Positions 45,586 through 54,822 of a stretch of 64,000 nt of DNA are shown one piece after another. The first letter of the stretch is position 1; the number at the start of each line of letters is the position of its first letter. The notes beneath the pieces were generated by a model. The model did no database searches. It saw only the letters and a program-made list of their open reading frames with translations, and was not told the origin of the DNA. This DNA is from CAYPHA01 sp964410215 (GTDB lineage: Bacteria > Calditrichota > Calditrichia > Calditrichales > CAYPHA01). A program made the translations under genes and the position numbers. The DNA is taken from positions 1-64,000 of the forward strand of contig CAYPHA010000020.1 of assembly GCA_964410215.1 (NCBI GenBank), read 5' to 3'.

Positions 45586-45856
45586 TTACGGGCCGGCTTT
45601 TATACGGTCTAGTATCTCTTTGACTTTTTCCGGTTCATTGGAACCGATACGAATCTTTTTACCGTTTTTCAAACGTATCTCGATCGCCCGGAGTCCCGAA
45701 ACATTATTTAGCCATCCAAACATCATCTATCTGTGCAAACAACCACAGGTCTCTCCCGGCGGATTCATACCGTTTTCCGTTCCATATCCTCGGGGTGCCC
45801 TTTTACCCAGGCATTATTAATCTTCGAACCATCACTTCAATGTATTTAACCACCAT
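45586..45856 (-). pseudogene. Remnant of a PH-like (bPH) domain gene, broken
   Basis: The minus strand carries FGWLNNVSGLRAIEIRLKNG followed by KKIRIGSNEPEKVKEIL and a stop at 45586, matching the typical end of bacterial PH-like domain membrane proteins (NVSGxxGxxIxLKNGKKxxIGS). No good ribosome site or start precedes it. Farther upstream an AAGGAG-ATG start at 45856 opens a frame that stops after 17 codons (MVVKYIEVMVRRLIMPG). Probably one gene reduced by deletion; the link between the two parts is inferred. Confidence 0.42.
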
Positions 45857-45868
45857 GTCTCCTTCACT

Positions 45869-46336
45869 TTATTTCAATATGTGACGGTTGTTTCGCCTGA
45901 TTGATTGAATCACATTGTCAAGTTGTTGAAGAAATCGTGACCTATCACTTTTTTTCAATGGTGGAGGACCACCGGTCATTTCTCCGGCACAACGTAGTTC
46001 TTCCAATAAATCCCGTGCTGCGACAGCCTCACCAATATTGTCATCTGTATACAGTCTCCCATTCGGTCCAATAACATGTGCATTTTTCTTCAAACAACGG
46101 CTGGCAAGGGGAATGTCAGCAGTGATTACTATGTCATTGGGTTGAATACGGTTTACAATCCAATCATCCGCAGCATCCAATCCATCCGATACTACTTCAA
46201 GGAAAATCCACTGTTCGGGCGGAGTTCTCATCCAGGAATTGGCCACCAGCGTGACACTAAGTTCGTATCGACGTGCAACCCGATATACCTCTTGCTTAAC
46301 CGGACAAGCATCAGCATCGATAAAAATATGTAACAA
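45869..46336 (-). CDS. YaiI/YqxD-family (DUF188) protein
   Basis: 155 residues, standard length. Signature motifs: HIFIDADACPVKQEVYRVA at the start, NDIVITADIPLASRCL and RDLLEELRCAGEMTGGPPP. PIN-like fold; a nuclease role has been suggested but not established as far as I know. Cytoplasmic, single gene. Confidence 0.92.
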   Translation of the reverse strand: MLHIFIDADACPVKQEVYRVARRYELSVTLVANSWMRTPPEQWIFLEVVSDGLDAADDWIVNRIQPNDIVITADIPLASRCLKKNAHVIGPNGRLYTDDNIGEAVAARDLLEELRCAGEMTGGPPPLKKSDRSRFLQQLDNVIQSIRRNNRHILK

Positions 46337-46547
46337 ATATAATCATCCTAAAACGTTAACTCTTTTCAGTCTTCCACCTGACGTCTGCGTTGATGAGCAC
46401 ATTGCCGTGTTGCGGTGCAATGCTTTGTTCGAAAATATATTATATCCTCCGACGGGTCTGTTCCCGATTACTCGGGATTTCCGCTTCGCTCCAACCGGCG
46501 GCCAGACGGACCTGTCCGGCTTGAGAAAACGTATACAGGTGCAAAAG
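46337..46547. other. Intergenic stretch with a short palindrome
   Basis: No supported gene. TCCCGATTACTCGGGA at 46462-46477 forms a six-base-pair hairpin set in sequence with other GC-rich runs (ccaaccggcggccagacgg); it may be a dispersed repeat but only one copy is seen here. Confidence 0.3.
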
Positions 46548-47642
46548 CTACATCATTTTCAGCACTTCCACCAGTTCAATCTCAAACAGTTTCGGCCAGC
46601 GTTTACCGGTCACAAAAATACGGTGATTTTTACTATCGTAAGCAATTCCGTTTAAAACATTTGTATCAGGGGATATATCTTCCGGCTTGAGTAAGCCGCT
46701 CAGATCAACTTTGCCGGTCACGTAGCCGTTTTCCGGATTTATAATAATTATCCAATCCGAATACCATATATTGGCGTAGATACTGCCGTTAATATACTCC
46801 AGTTCATTCAGGTTAGATACCGGACCATCCTTATCAATGACAGATAAGCTATGTTGTACCTGGAAGGTCTGTGAATCCAGGAACTGTAAACGGGAACTGC
46901 CATCACTAAGAATAAAATGATCCCCATCATGTGTCAATCCCCAACCTTCGGTTTTATATGCGAATTCTCCAAGCGATTCGAAATTATTGATAGTATATAT
47001 AAATCCCTTTTTTGAAAGCCAGGTCAGTTGATAAATATTATTTTCAAATACCGCGATACCTTCTCCAAAATAGTCACTGGAAATATCAATCTGTCGGACA
47101 ACTTCTCCGCTCTCAAGATCAACTTTTCGAAGAGCGGATTGGCCATACGAACCGGTCCCTTCGTATAAATAATCATTGTAATAAGATAAACCCTGCGTAA
47201 ATGCTTCTGTGTCATGGGGATAGGTGTTCACAATACGATAAGTATAGTTCAACGTTGAATCAATTAACGGAATACCAGATACCGCGATTTGATGAGTCGC
47301 TATATCCATTTCCCCTTCTGAATCAGTGACTTTTAAGCATACATTTATATGCCCAGGTGATGAAAATTGGTGCGTTATTATGTTTATTGGTTCGTAATCC
47401 GTATCCCATTGTCCATCATTTTCCCAATCCCATTTCATATTTAATTCAGATATGGAATCTTCTAAATCATAGCTTTTACAAGGGTCAAATTGAAAAATGG
47501 TGGAGATATGCCCGGAACCGGGAGTTACACGGAAGTATGCACTTGGAGGTGTATTTACATTTGAGGAAGATAAACCAGAACTGCACGAAAATATGTTTAA
47601 AGAAGCGGTTACTATAACGAATAGAAAACTCCATTTCTTCAA
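46548..47642 (-). CDS. Glutaminyl-peptide cyclotransferase lipoprotein with PKD-like domain
   Basis: 364 residues, lipobox IFSC. Residues about 35-120 look like a PKD domain (FDPCKSYDLEDSISELNMKWDW, HINVCLKVTDSEGE). The rest is a five-bladed glutamine-cyclotransferase propeller: YPHDTEAFTQGL, DGSSRLQFLD, NLNELEYINGSIYANIWYSD and LNGIAYDSKNHRIFVTGKRW. It converts N-terminal Gln of exported peptides to pyroglutamate. The gene is visibly more AT-rich than its neighbours and sits alone, which may point to later acquisition. Confidence 0.9.
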   Translation of the reverse strand: MKKWSFLFVIVTASLNIFSCSSGLSSSNVNTPPSAYFRVTPGSGHISTIFQFDPCKSYDLEDSISELNMKWDWENDGQWDTDYEPINIITHQFSSPGHINVCLKVTDSEGEMDIATHQIAVSGIPLIDSTLNYTYRIVNTYPHDTEAFTQGLSYYNDYLYEGTGSYGQSALRKVDLESGEVVRQIDISSDYFGEGIAVFENNIYQLTWLSKKGFIYTINNFESLGEFAYKTEGWGLTHDGDHFILSDGSSRLQFLDSQTFQVQHSLSVIDKDGPVSNLNELEYINGSIYANIWYSDWIIIINPENGYVTGKVDLSGLLKPEDISPDTNVLNGIAYDSKNHRIFVTGKRWPKLFEIELVEVLKMM

Positions 47643-47991
47643 TTATAACCCTCCTTTTTAGCTTTGTAGCTTAACCCCTAAACCTCGCAGTTAGCAAAAT
47701 AACTCATAAATAGCACGAGGAATCCGAAAAAAATAATTACCACACTATTTTTAAGGAGGACTCCTGATGCTAAAATGTTATTTGTAATACAATATGAAAT
47801 TAATTATTTAGAATCGTATTAAGCTTCAAAATTATAAATCGTAATTCATGAAAAATTAAAGGGATTAAAAACTGTTGTTTCAAGAAAAGTCATTTTTCAT
47901 TCTCAATCAATCTGGATATTGTCCTGACGCCCCGAGAATGCGATGCGGTATGGCAGCCGCCCAGAAAAACGATAATCCATTTTCCGGAAGG
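47643..47991. other. AT-rich intergenic region, no gene seen
   Basis: AT-rich gap. A perfect AAGGAGGA at 47753-47760 precedes an ATG (47767) that opens only six codons, so it is an orphan ribosome site or gene remnant. A GC-richer segment at 47915-47970 matches nothing I recognise. Confidence 0.4.
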
Positions 47992-48492
47992 TCATTTATC
48001 TTCCATCTCAACATGAATGTTTTCCCTTACATTCTTCAGCGCATTTAACAGTGTATCGTGTGCACTTTTAGGCGTGTCAGGCTGATACATCATGATATTT
48101 TCCAGATGCTTCTGTAGGATATCATCATCGACAGAGGAGAAATCGAGTTCTTCCGGAATGTTATCGGAAATAAAAATGATGGGTGTACTGAATTTAGATG
48201 TGTATAGATTGTGGAGATGTGCGAGTCCGGTATTTTGCACTTTCTGGTCCCAGCTGAAAAACATCAGGCTGATGGGAGCCTTTGGTATAATGCTTTCCCA
48301 GATATGAGCGTTTTCCATCTCCTGGTAGGGTTCAAGTATATAAAAATAAATCTGTTTATTTTCAGCGACGGGATAGTTATAGAAAATAAAACCGTTATAA
48401 ATACTTTCTCCCTGGACGGGAAGTAGTTTTAAGAAGGATAGAATAAGATCCTGATCCTCGGCAATCAGTGGAATTTCGATCACATCGGTCAT
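47992..48492 (-). CDS. P-loop-less MglA-like GTPase-fold protein (third gene of signalling operon)
   Basis: 166 residues; no known family assigned with certainty. The order of strands and helices (IYFYILEPYQEMEN, ISLMFFSWDQKVQNTGLAHL, TPIIFISDNIPEELD) parallels the GTPase-like domain of the first gene in this operon (VSGYIFLINDQKEDLFEYTN, WTIAITNMDD) but there is no Walker A loop. It overlaps the preceding gene by four bases (ATGA), so it is coupled. Likely cytoplasmic; inferred to be a regulatory partner of the first gene. Confidence 0.6.
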   Translation of the reverse strand: MTDVIEIPLIAEDQDLILSFLKLLPVQGESIYNGFIFYNYPVAENKQIYFYILEPYQEMENAHIWESIIPKAPISLMFFSWDQKVQNTGLAHLHNLYTSKFSTPIIFISDNIPEELDFSSVDDDILQKHLENIMMYQPDTPKSAHDTLLNALKNVRENIHVEMEDK

Positions 48493-49631
48493 ATGTTTGC
48501 CTCCAATTCCCGTATAAAGTCATCGAGACGCTGAAGGTCTTTAAAGTCATGTTTTTTCTTTTTAACCGCCATTGCCGCTTCTTCCTCCATGGAAATCGAT
48601 GCCATTGATCCTGCCGCTACAGACGTTTTTTCCGGAGTCGATTTGGTAAACATCTTCGAAAACATTTTCCTGATGCCTGACATGTTTTCGGCCTCCTTGA
48701 GCGCATTCATTTTCCGATCATAGCTGTCCGGATCGATGAGCATTCCCTGATCGATCCATTTTTTAATGCGTTGTAACAAATGAAGTGTATGTCCACCATA
48801 CATATCAATAATCAGCTTGAGTGGCGCGCCGTTTTTAAATTTAATCAGGAAACCGCGCTCTGTCGGCTCTACTTCCTCATAGTTCAAATCCGGCGGCACA
48901 AAAAATTTAGAGGACAGGTTCGGCAGCAATCGCATCATATTATTTCGTTTTCGAATCTCTTCCTGGCAACGGGAGATGATTTGCAGACTATCCATCGATA
49001 TCTTTTCGCGATGCAAGGTCCGGTCCTGCTGCATATGAAATTTGCCTGTAAACCAGGTGGCCATTGTCAGAATAGCCTCTAACGGTTCTCTGGACTTCAG
49101 GCTGGCATTAACGACTCTCCCCTTGTTAAAATGAATCGTTCCCTGGCGGTTTCCTTTGAGAATGGTTAAAATGCCATTTTTACCGGCATCACTGAACGTT
49201 TGGATCAGTTCCACCAATGAAAAATCCTGTAGGTGTCCCTGTAACTGGTTATCCGTCTCTGCCACCTCGCCGGAGCCATCCCGGATGATCGCTTTAATGA
49301 TATATTCAAACTCTTTATAGTGTTTCGGTAACTGAATCAGCTCGGTGATTCCTTTTTCCCACAGGGCCTCCCTTTTGGCCTGTCCGATATGTTTCGTAAA
49401 GACGACGATCGGTGTTGTGATCTCCCGTTGAGAAATACGGTCAATCCAGTCATCCAGGAAATCAGGATTATCTGCTATAAGGAAAATGAAGGACGGATTT
49501 TCCTGAGGGAGGGATTCCAATGCCTGGTCAATACCGCCGCCCCAGGAAAAGTGGATCGGCAGATGCCCGAGGTGGGAGTAGAAGATACTGAAATTTTCCT
49601 GTTTATCACTTATTAAAAATATATCTCTCAT
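48489..49631 (-). CDS. Pseudo-receiver / DUF4388 (PATAN) protein (second gene)
   Basis: 380 residues. N-terminal receiver-like domain (RDIFLISDKQENFSIF, FIFLIADNPDFLDDWIDR, TPIVVFTKHIG) lacks a clear phospho-acceptor setting. Residues about 125-250 are a DUF4388/PATAN domain (LQGHLQDFSLVELIQTFSDAGK then GILTILKGNRQGTIHFNKGRV). A middle part with IKFKNGAPLKLIIDMYGGHT and a charged C-terminal tail follow. PATAN proteins act in receiver-linked signalling. Start and stop overlap both neighbours by four bases. Confidence 0.8.
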   Translation of the reverse strand: MRDIFLISDKQENFSIFYSHLGHLPIHFSWGGGIDQALESLPQENPSFIFLIADNPDFLDDWIDRISQREITTPIVVFTKHIGQAKREALWEKGITELIQLPKHYKEFEYIIKAIIRDGSGEVAETDNQLQGHLQDFSLVELIQTFSDAGKNGILTILKGNRQGTIHFNKGRVVNASLKSREPLEAILTMATWFTGKFHMQQDRTLHREKISMDSLQIISRCQEEIRKRNNMMRLLPNLSSKFFVPPDLNYEEVEPTERGFLIKFKNGAPLKLIIDMYGGHTLHLLQRIKKWIDQGMLIDPDSYDRKMNALKEAENMSGIRKMFSKMFTKSTPEKTSVAAGSMASISMEEEAAMAVKKKKHDFKDLQRLDDFIRELEANI

Positions 49632-51301
49632 AATCCGGATTCATCCTGTTTTTCCGTATCTTCCGTTTCCGGTTCAGCCGTATGTATGGCCTCATTGGTC
49701 GCATGGTCCTCCTGCCCGCTTTGTTCACTTTTTTCCTTCTCCTCTTCCTCTGTCTCCCCTTCTTCTGTCTTTTCCTCTTCAACCGGTTCAGGGATCCGCA
49801 TAGAGAGCAAAACGGTTTTAATGCTGTCTAAATCCGTGGTGTCGCATTGTATCCATTCGGCAGGAAACGTAAAATGAAAAGCACGTTTTACGTCCTCTAT
49901 CCGATCAACATCGTCCATGTTGGTGATGGCAATGGTCCAGGGGACATCATTCCTGCCTGTAAGATGATTAACCAGGTAATTGGTATATTCAAACAAATCT
50001 TCCTTCTGGTCATTGATCAGAAAGATATAGCCGGAAACACCTTCGGATAACTTCTGAACTGTTTCAATGGCTTTTTCGCTGATCATCAGTCCGAGTATAA
50101 AAATATCAATATTCGGATGAATGAGGAGGTGCCCCAGGTCGAGCCCCTGTTCATTCTTAACTGCCTGTTTGGAGTTTGAAATGGTCTGAACAAATTGGGC
50201 TTTTCCGCTATCCTGCGAACCGAGAACAATTATTTTCCCCGATTCCAGATTTTCCAGTTGTAACGTCGTCCGCAGGTCCGCCATTTCATCCATTGTAAGT
50301 TTAATTTTTTCAACGTCCGGTGCACCCTGTTCAACCTGTTCAACCTGTTCAGGCAGTTCATTGAGCGATAATTTATTCGGTTCCGACAGATGCAGAAAAT
50401 TCTGACGTTTCAGACGGACGAGAATCACAGCGGTTTCAAAGGACGTATAGAAGGCATTCTCTATGATCTCCTCGAGGGTATGTGGACGTTCCAGATACCG
50501 GACGAAATCTTCATGCAGGTTATTCTCTGATGTGAGCAGATCACCGACATTCCTGGCGCGAATAACGCAACTGGAGGGTCCGATCTCTTCAAGATTGACG
50601 ATATACTCCCGACGCAGCCTTTCGGCCAGAAGAAGAATACCCACATTACTTAACCTGACCTCATTCGAAGGGGTATCTGCCTCCGTCGCGTTGAAGGTAA
50701 AGGAACCCGTTTTCCAGAAAAGCATATGAAGGATAGCCTTATCCGCCTGGTGAAAGCCGACCTGGGCATCATCCATATCCCCGTCAATGAAATATATTTT
50801 CCCGCTGTTAAAACGCGTTATGATTTTCAGGACACCGGTACGGTTTTCTTTTCCGAAAATTTTTATCAGGGTGGCCAGCGGAACGTCTTCCAGTTTTCCT
50901 GCAGAGTAATAATCCCTCTGGTTCTGCCCGGAAGACATGGAACTCAGGAAACACTTGAGGCTGAAGTAGACTTCCGTGAGTGAAAGGGCATCATCGTATA
51001 CTCTTAAGGCACCCAGGTCATAGAATGCCAGTCTGCGGTTTGCCTTGTCCGGAACATGATATACTGCCAGATGGTGGTCGTTCAGAATCCCGAACATGTT
51101 GATTACATCGGATCGCTCGGCATCGACAATGGTTAAATAGTCCACCATAACGAGTTTAAAATCATTTTCAGTAACCCTTTCAGCCATGTCCTCGAGGTTA
51201 CGGACAACCTCCACATCATAATCATCTGACAACCAATGATCTGTAAAAAAGCGGGTATTTTCTTCGTTAGAATCGAGAATAATAATTTTATCAGCGTGCA
51301 T
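49628..51301 (-). CDS. Receiver-like / DUF4388 / degenerate GTPase fusion protein (first gene)
   Basis: 557 residues. Pseudo-receiver at 1-125 (KIIILDSNEENTRFF, FKLVMVDYLT). DUF4388/PATAN at about 130-300 (AGKLEDVPLATLIKIFGKENRT then GVLKIITRFNSGKIYF). MglA-type GTPase-like domain at 354-502: P-loop GSQDSGKA at 361-368 with Ala for Ser/Thr, no DxxGQ switch at the FILGL position, and TNMDD in place of NKxD. Residues 504-557 are Glu/Lys-rich. Binding or hydrolysis of GTP is doubtful. First gene of a three-gene operon; probably cytoplasmic. Confidence 0.82.
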   Translation of the reverse strand: MHADKIIILDSNEENTRFFTDHWLSDDYDVEVVRNLEDMAERVTENDFKLVMVDYLTIVDAERSDVINMFGILNDHHLAVYHVPDKANRRLAFYDLGALRVYDDALSLTEVYFSLKCFLSSMSSGQNQRDYYSAGKLEDVPLATLIKIFGKENRTGVLKIITRFNSGKIYFIDGDMDDAQVGFHQADKAILHMLFWKTGSFTFNATEADTPSNEVRLSNVGILLLAERLRREYIVNLEEIGPSSCVIRARNVGDLLTSENNLHEDFVRYLERPHTLEEIIENAFYTSFETAVILVRLKRQNFLHLSEPNKLSLNELPEQVEQVEQGAPDVEKIKLTMDEMADLRTTLQLENLESGKIIVLGSQDSGKAQFVQTISNSKQAVKNEQGLDLGHLLIHPNIDIFILGLMISEKAIETVQKLSEGVSGYIFLINDQKEDLFEYTNYLVNHLTGRNDVPWTIAITNMDDVDRIEDVKRAFHFTFPAEWIQCDTTDLDSIKTVLLSMRIPEPVEEEKTEEGETEEEEKEKSEQSGQEDHATNEAIHTAEPETEDTEKQDESGL

Positions 51302-51379
51302 GCAGGCCTCGGAGAAAATACAATTTGAACTTCAAATTTAGCGGGTATCTAAGATTATGTCAAGTTTAAAAACGTTGCG

Positions 51380-51919
51380 TTAACCGGTATGCTGATATCG
51401 TGTCAATAGTTCATACAGCATTATACCATAAGCAACGGACACATTTAAAGACTGCTTCAAACCGAGCATCGGAATTTCAACAGCCAGATCTGCCAGCCTG
51501 ACCAGCTCTTCCGAGACACCGTCCACTTCATTGCCCAGTATGATACAGACCGGAAAGGAATACACGGCCTCGCGGTAATCGATACTGTCGGAAGTATGTT
51601 CCAATGCAACAATCCGGACACCCTTTTTCTTTAATTCTCGGACCAATTGTACCGAATCTTTACGAAATTCCCATGGAACGCTGTCCGTGGCACCCAGTGC
51701 GGTTTTATCGATCTCTTTCCGGGGCGGACAGGGTGTATACCCGGTTAAGAACAATTTAGCCAGACGTATGGCGTCACTGCTTCGAAACAGACTACCGACA
51801 TTATGCATACTGCGAATATTCTCAACCAGGGCATAGACCGGAAGCCGGTCTAACCTGTTCAATTCTTTAAGGGAAGGCCGGTCACTGAATATGTCGTCGT
51901 AGGAACGTTTATAACGCAT
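51380..51919 (-). CDS. TrmH/SpoU-family RNA 2'-O-methyltransferase
   Basis: 179 residues from the ATG at 51919; the longer open frame to 52246 is antisense to nothing and simply runs inside the RlmD gene in another frame, so the later start is used. SpoU motifs: VENIRSMHNVGSLFRSSDA, CIILGNEVDGVSEELV and IPMLGLKQSLNVSVAYGIML. Uses AdoMet to methylate ribose of tRNA or rRNA, through a knotted fold. It overlaps the rlmD gene by 11 bases and is the third gene of this operon. Confidence 0.9.
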   Translation of the reverse strand: MRYKRSYDDIFSDRPSLKELNRLDRLPVYALVENIRSMHNVGSLFRSSDAIRLAKLFLTGYTPCPPRKEIDKTALGATDSVPWEFRKDSVQLVRELKKKGVRIVALEHTSDSIDYREAVYSFPVCIILGNEVDGVSEELVRLADLAVEIPMLGLKQSLNVSVAYGIMLYELLTRYQHTG

Positions 51920-53339
51920 GGTCAGGAGACTCCCCGTGCTTTTTTTCCAGTTTAACCACGGTTTCAATATGATAGGTCTGTGGAAACATATCGACCGGCT
52001 GTACGGCACGAATATCATAATACGGTGCGAGGATCGCCAGGTCGCGGGCCAGAGTGGTTGGATTACAGGAGACGTAGACGATCCGCTCCGGTCTGATAGC
52101 GGCGATCTGACGTGTAATCTTTTCATGCATACCCGCCCTGGGGGGATCGGTGACGATGACATCGGGTTTTTCCCTTTCCGTACGGATATGCTCCAGGATA
52201 TCACCCTGTATGAACTGAATGTTCTCAATCCCGTGTACGGCCGCATTTTTCACGGCATCCCTGACCGCGCTTTCGATCAGCTCAAAACCGATCACGTTTT
52301 CCGCCTCACGTGCCAGGAACAATCCGATGGTACCGGTTCCGGAGTAAAGGTCCCAAACGGTCCTGCGCTTTTCCAGCCCGGCATATTCCAAAACGATACC
52401 ATACAGTTTTTCAGCCTGAGCCGTATTCGTCTGGAAAAAAGAATTGGCGGAAATATGGAACAGATAACCGCCCAGTTTTTCCTGAATCGATGAGACACCG
52501 GCCAATAAAATCTCTTTTTGCCCGAAGGCGACCTGAGCGAGACGTTCATTGATTGTATTGACCACGCCGGCAATCACTCCGAACCGTTCCATGAGTTCAT
52601 CCGCGAGCGGTTGTAAAAGCGATTGCTCATCATAGGCCGTAACGATATTTACCAGGATTTTATCATTATAGTGACTGGTTCGTAATACAAGAAAGCGCAA
52701 ATATCCCTCGTGTGAGCGTATGCCGTATGGCTCAAGGTTATTTTTCTGTGCATAATCAGAGATATAGCGGAGAATTTCATTGGCTGTTTCATTTTGAAGC
52801 AGGCATTGATCAATATGCAGGATCTTGTCGAACGTACCTGGTACATGCAGTCCGAGGGCAAAATAGCGGGATATACGATCATCACCCAATTGCTCCGGCA
52901 TCAGCCATTTTTTATCGGAAAACGAAAACTCCATTTTATTCCGGTAACCGAAAATCTGATCAGAGGGTAATGTCGTTTCAACAGGCGGCAGCTGAAGCCC
53001 CCCAATATGTGCAAGCGATTCCCTTACAATCTCACGCTTAAAATGCAGTTGATCCGCATAATCCATATTCTGCCAGGTACAACCGCCGCACCACTGGAAA
53101 TAGGGGCACGGGGCTTCTTTACGGATCGCGGCCGGCCGCAGCACACATATCAGCCGGGCCTCTGCATGAGAACGTTTACGTTTCTGGATGCGAATCAGTG
53201 CCCGGTCTCCCGGCAGCGTATCTTTTACAAAGATGACATAGTTATCCATACGGGCAATCCCGCTGCCGCCAAAAGCCAGCTTATCGATTTCAACCTCATA
53301 TTCGCCGTTCCGTTTTACGGGATATTTTTGTTCACTCAT
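51909..53339 (-). CDS. rlmD: 23S rRNA (uracil-C5)-methyltransferase RlmD/RumA family
   Basis: 476 residues from the ATG at 53339 (a TTG at 53351 is also in frame). TRAM domain at about 10-60, Fe-S cysteines CPYFQWCGGC plus a later Cys in HIDQCLL, and methyltransferase motifs LYSGTGTIGLFLA, VTDPPRAGMHE and the catalytic Cys in VYVSCNPTTLARDL. Methylates a uracil of rRNA, or tRNA; sub-family is not certain. It overlaps the end of the radical-SAM gene by eight bases. Confidence 0.9.
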   Translation of the reverse strand: MSEQKYPVKRNGEYEVEIDKLAFGGSGIARMDNYVIFVKDTLPGDRALIRIQKRKRSHAEARLICVLRPAAIRKEAPCPYFQWCGGCTWQNMDYADQLHFKREIVRESLAHIGGLQLPPVETTLPSDQIFGYRNKMEFSFSDKKWLMPEQLGDDRISRYFALGLHVPGTFDKILHIDQCLLQNETANEILRYISDYAQKNNLEPYGIRSHEGYLRFLVLRTSHYNDKILVNIVTAYDEQSLLQPLADELMERFGVIAGVVNTINERLAQVAFGQKEILLAGVSSIQEKLGGYLFHISANSFFQTNTAQAEKLYGIVLEYAGLEKRRTVWDLYSGTGTIGLFLAREAENVIGFELIESAVRDAVKNAAVHGIENIQFIQGDILEHIRTEREKPDVIVTDPPRAGMHEKITRQIAAIRPERIVYVSCNPTTLARDLAILAPYYDIRAVQPVDMFPQTYHIETVVKLEKKHGESPDHAL

Positions 53340-54762
53340 TGATATGACCAATTACCTTTCGTATCATTCCACCGATATCAGGATCTGCAAAAACCCGGAA
53401 ATCACGCGACACCGCATCATTCAGCATGTGAGTAAACGTGCGTATTTTGCGGTAGATTTCATATCCCCGGGCAGTATCCTGAAGGGGGAAAATGGTTTTA
53501 TTCGTTAACAACGGGTCCGCTTCGGCGGAAAAAAGCCCGGCTTCCACGGAGCGTTCAAAATCTTTCGTGCCCGGAATGGGTGAATAGGATGCCAGACGCA
53601 CCTTAACACCAAGGTTATGTACAAAAAGAATACTGGCAATTACCTCTTCCGGGTCCTGACCGGGCAGACCCATCATCACATAGGCATCCAGGTCTTTGGT
53701 TTTATAGCCGGCAATCTTCAGCCTTTCTACGGCATGAACCATATCATCATTCGTAACTTTCGAATACATGTCTTTCCGGCGTTCCTCATTGGAAGTTTCG
53801 AAACTCAGCCGGACGGTCTTAAAACCGCTGCGATACATCAGGGAAGCCAGCCCGGCATCGATATCCCTGGCGAATAATCCATTTGGTGAATGAAGTCGTA
53901 AGGGTATTTTTTTACGGATGAGTCCTTCCAGGATAACTTTAATATGACGGTCCCGGTTTATAAAGAGAGCATCATCATAAAACGCGAAATCACGAATTCT
54001 AAACCGTTCGTAATGCGCGGCGAACTCATCAAGGACAGCGTCCGTTTTCCGTTGTCTGAAAGGCATGGCAATTTGTTTCTGAGCACAGAAAGAACAATTA
54101 TAGGGACACCCTCTCGATGTCATCATCACCAGGTAATCCGGATGATTAATAAGGTCGAAGGCCGGCGGAGGATAGGCATCGAGTTCTTCGAAAACCAGGG
54201 GGACGGAATACGTATTATCAGTCAGCCGGGAAAGGATCCGCAGGGTTTCCCATTCGCCTGGTCCCGTTACAATAAAATCCGGATCAATCACGTCACGGGC
54301 ATGACCGGGATACAGCGATGCGTAGATACCACCCAGGATGACAGGCGTATCCGGTAGTTGCCTGCGTACAATTTCGACTGTTTTTCTGACCCCGGGATAC
54401 CAGTAAGTCATCAGGGACGTAACCAGGACGGCAACGGCATCGCGGTTTTTTTCAAGAAATTTTATCAGTTCTGCTTCGGGAACACCATAACGGGCATAAT
54501 GTCTGGGAATGTGCTTCAATTGTTCCGGTTTGTTCACGATTTCCCTGCGGAAATTCCCGGTACCATATTTCCGGACAGTGATCGGATTATCGGGGTCAAT
54601 ATATTTATCGAGGCAGTCAAAATAAACGGATTCAAAACCCTGCGCACGGATGAAGGACGCCAGGTACAGTAAACCAAGCGGTTTACTCCAGAGGTCATAA
54701 GCGGCAAAATCATAGATCCACGGATTGATGAGGATCAGTTTGGGAAAATGATTTCGGATCAT
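53332..54762 (-). CDS. B12-binding-domain radical SAM protein
   Basis: 476 residues. N-terminal cobalamin-binding-like Rossmann part (PLGLLYLASFIRAQGFESVYFD, VILGGIYASLYP). Radical-SAM core with CPYNCSFC (Cys219, Cys223, Cys226), FAFYDDALFIN and TVRLSFETSNEERR, then a C-terminal helical extension. Enzymes of this group do methylation or rearrangement by radical chemistry; substrate unknown. First gene of a unit with the two RNA methyltransferases, so RNA or cofactor modification is possible. Confidence 0.9.
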   Translation of the reverse strand: MIRNHFPKLILINPWIYDFAAYDLWSKPLGLLYLASFIRAQGFESVYFDCLDKYIDPDNPITVRKYGTGNFRREIVNKPEQLKHIPRHYARYGVPEAELIKFLEKNRDAVAVLVTSLMTYWYPGVRKTVEIVRRQLPDTPVILGGIYASLYPGHARDVIDPDFIVTGPGEWETLRILSRLTDNTYSVPLVFEELDAYPPPAFDLINHPDYLVMMTSRGCPYNCSFCAQKQIAMPFRQRKTDAVLDEFAAHYERFRIRDFAFYDDALFINRDRHIKVILEGLIRKKIPLRLHSPNGLFARDIDAGLASLMYRSGFKTVRLSFETSNEERRKDMYSKVTNDDMVHAVERLKIAGYKTKDLDAYVMMGLPGQDPEEVIASILFVHNLGVKVRLASYSPIPGTKDFERSVEAGLFSAEADPLLTNKTIFPLQDTARGYEIYRKIRTFTHMLNDAVSRDFRVFADPDIGGMIRKVIGHINE

Positions 54763-54822
54763 GTATTCTGATTCAGGATAAGCCGTTTATGCTATTGGTC
54801 CGTACATTACATCATTACTGAT

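Noticed and set aside
45512..45820. 102-codon frame on the plus strand after metH
   Set aside because: It starts within metH, has no ribosome site and no motif; the minus strand of the same stretch gives the PH-like remnant.
47767..47787. Six-codon frame after a perfect ribosome site
   Set aside because: Too short to call a gene; no following structure suggests a leader peptide with attenuation.
51920..52246. Long upstream extension of the SpoU methyltransferase
   Set aside because: It runs inside the rlmD gene in another frame, and the family starts near the ATG at 51919.
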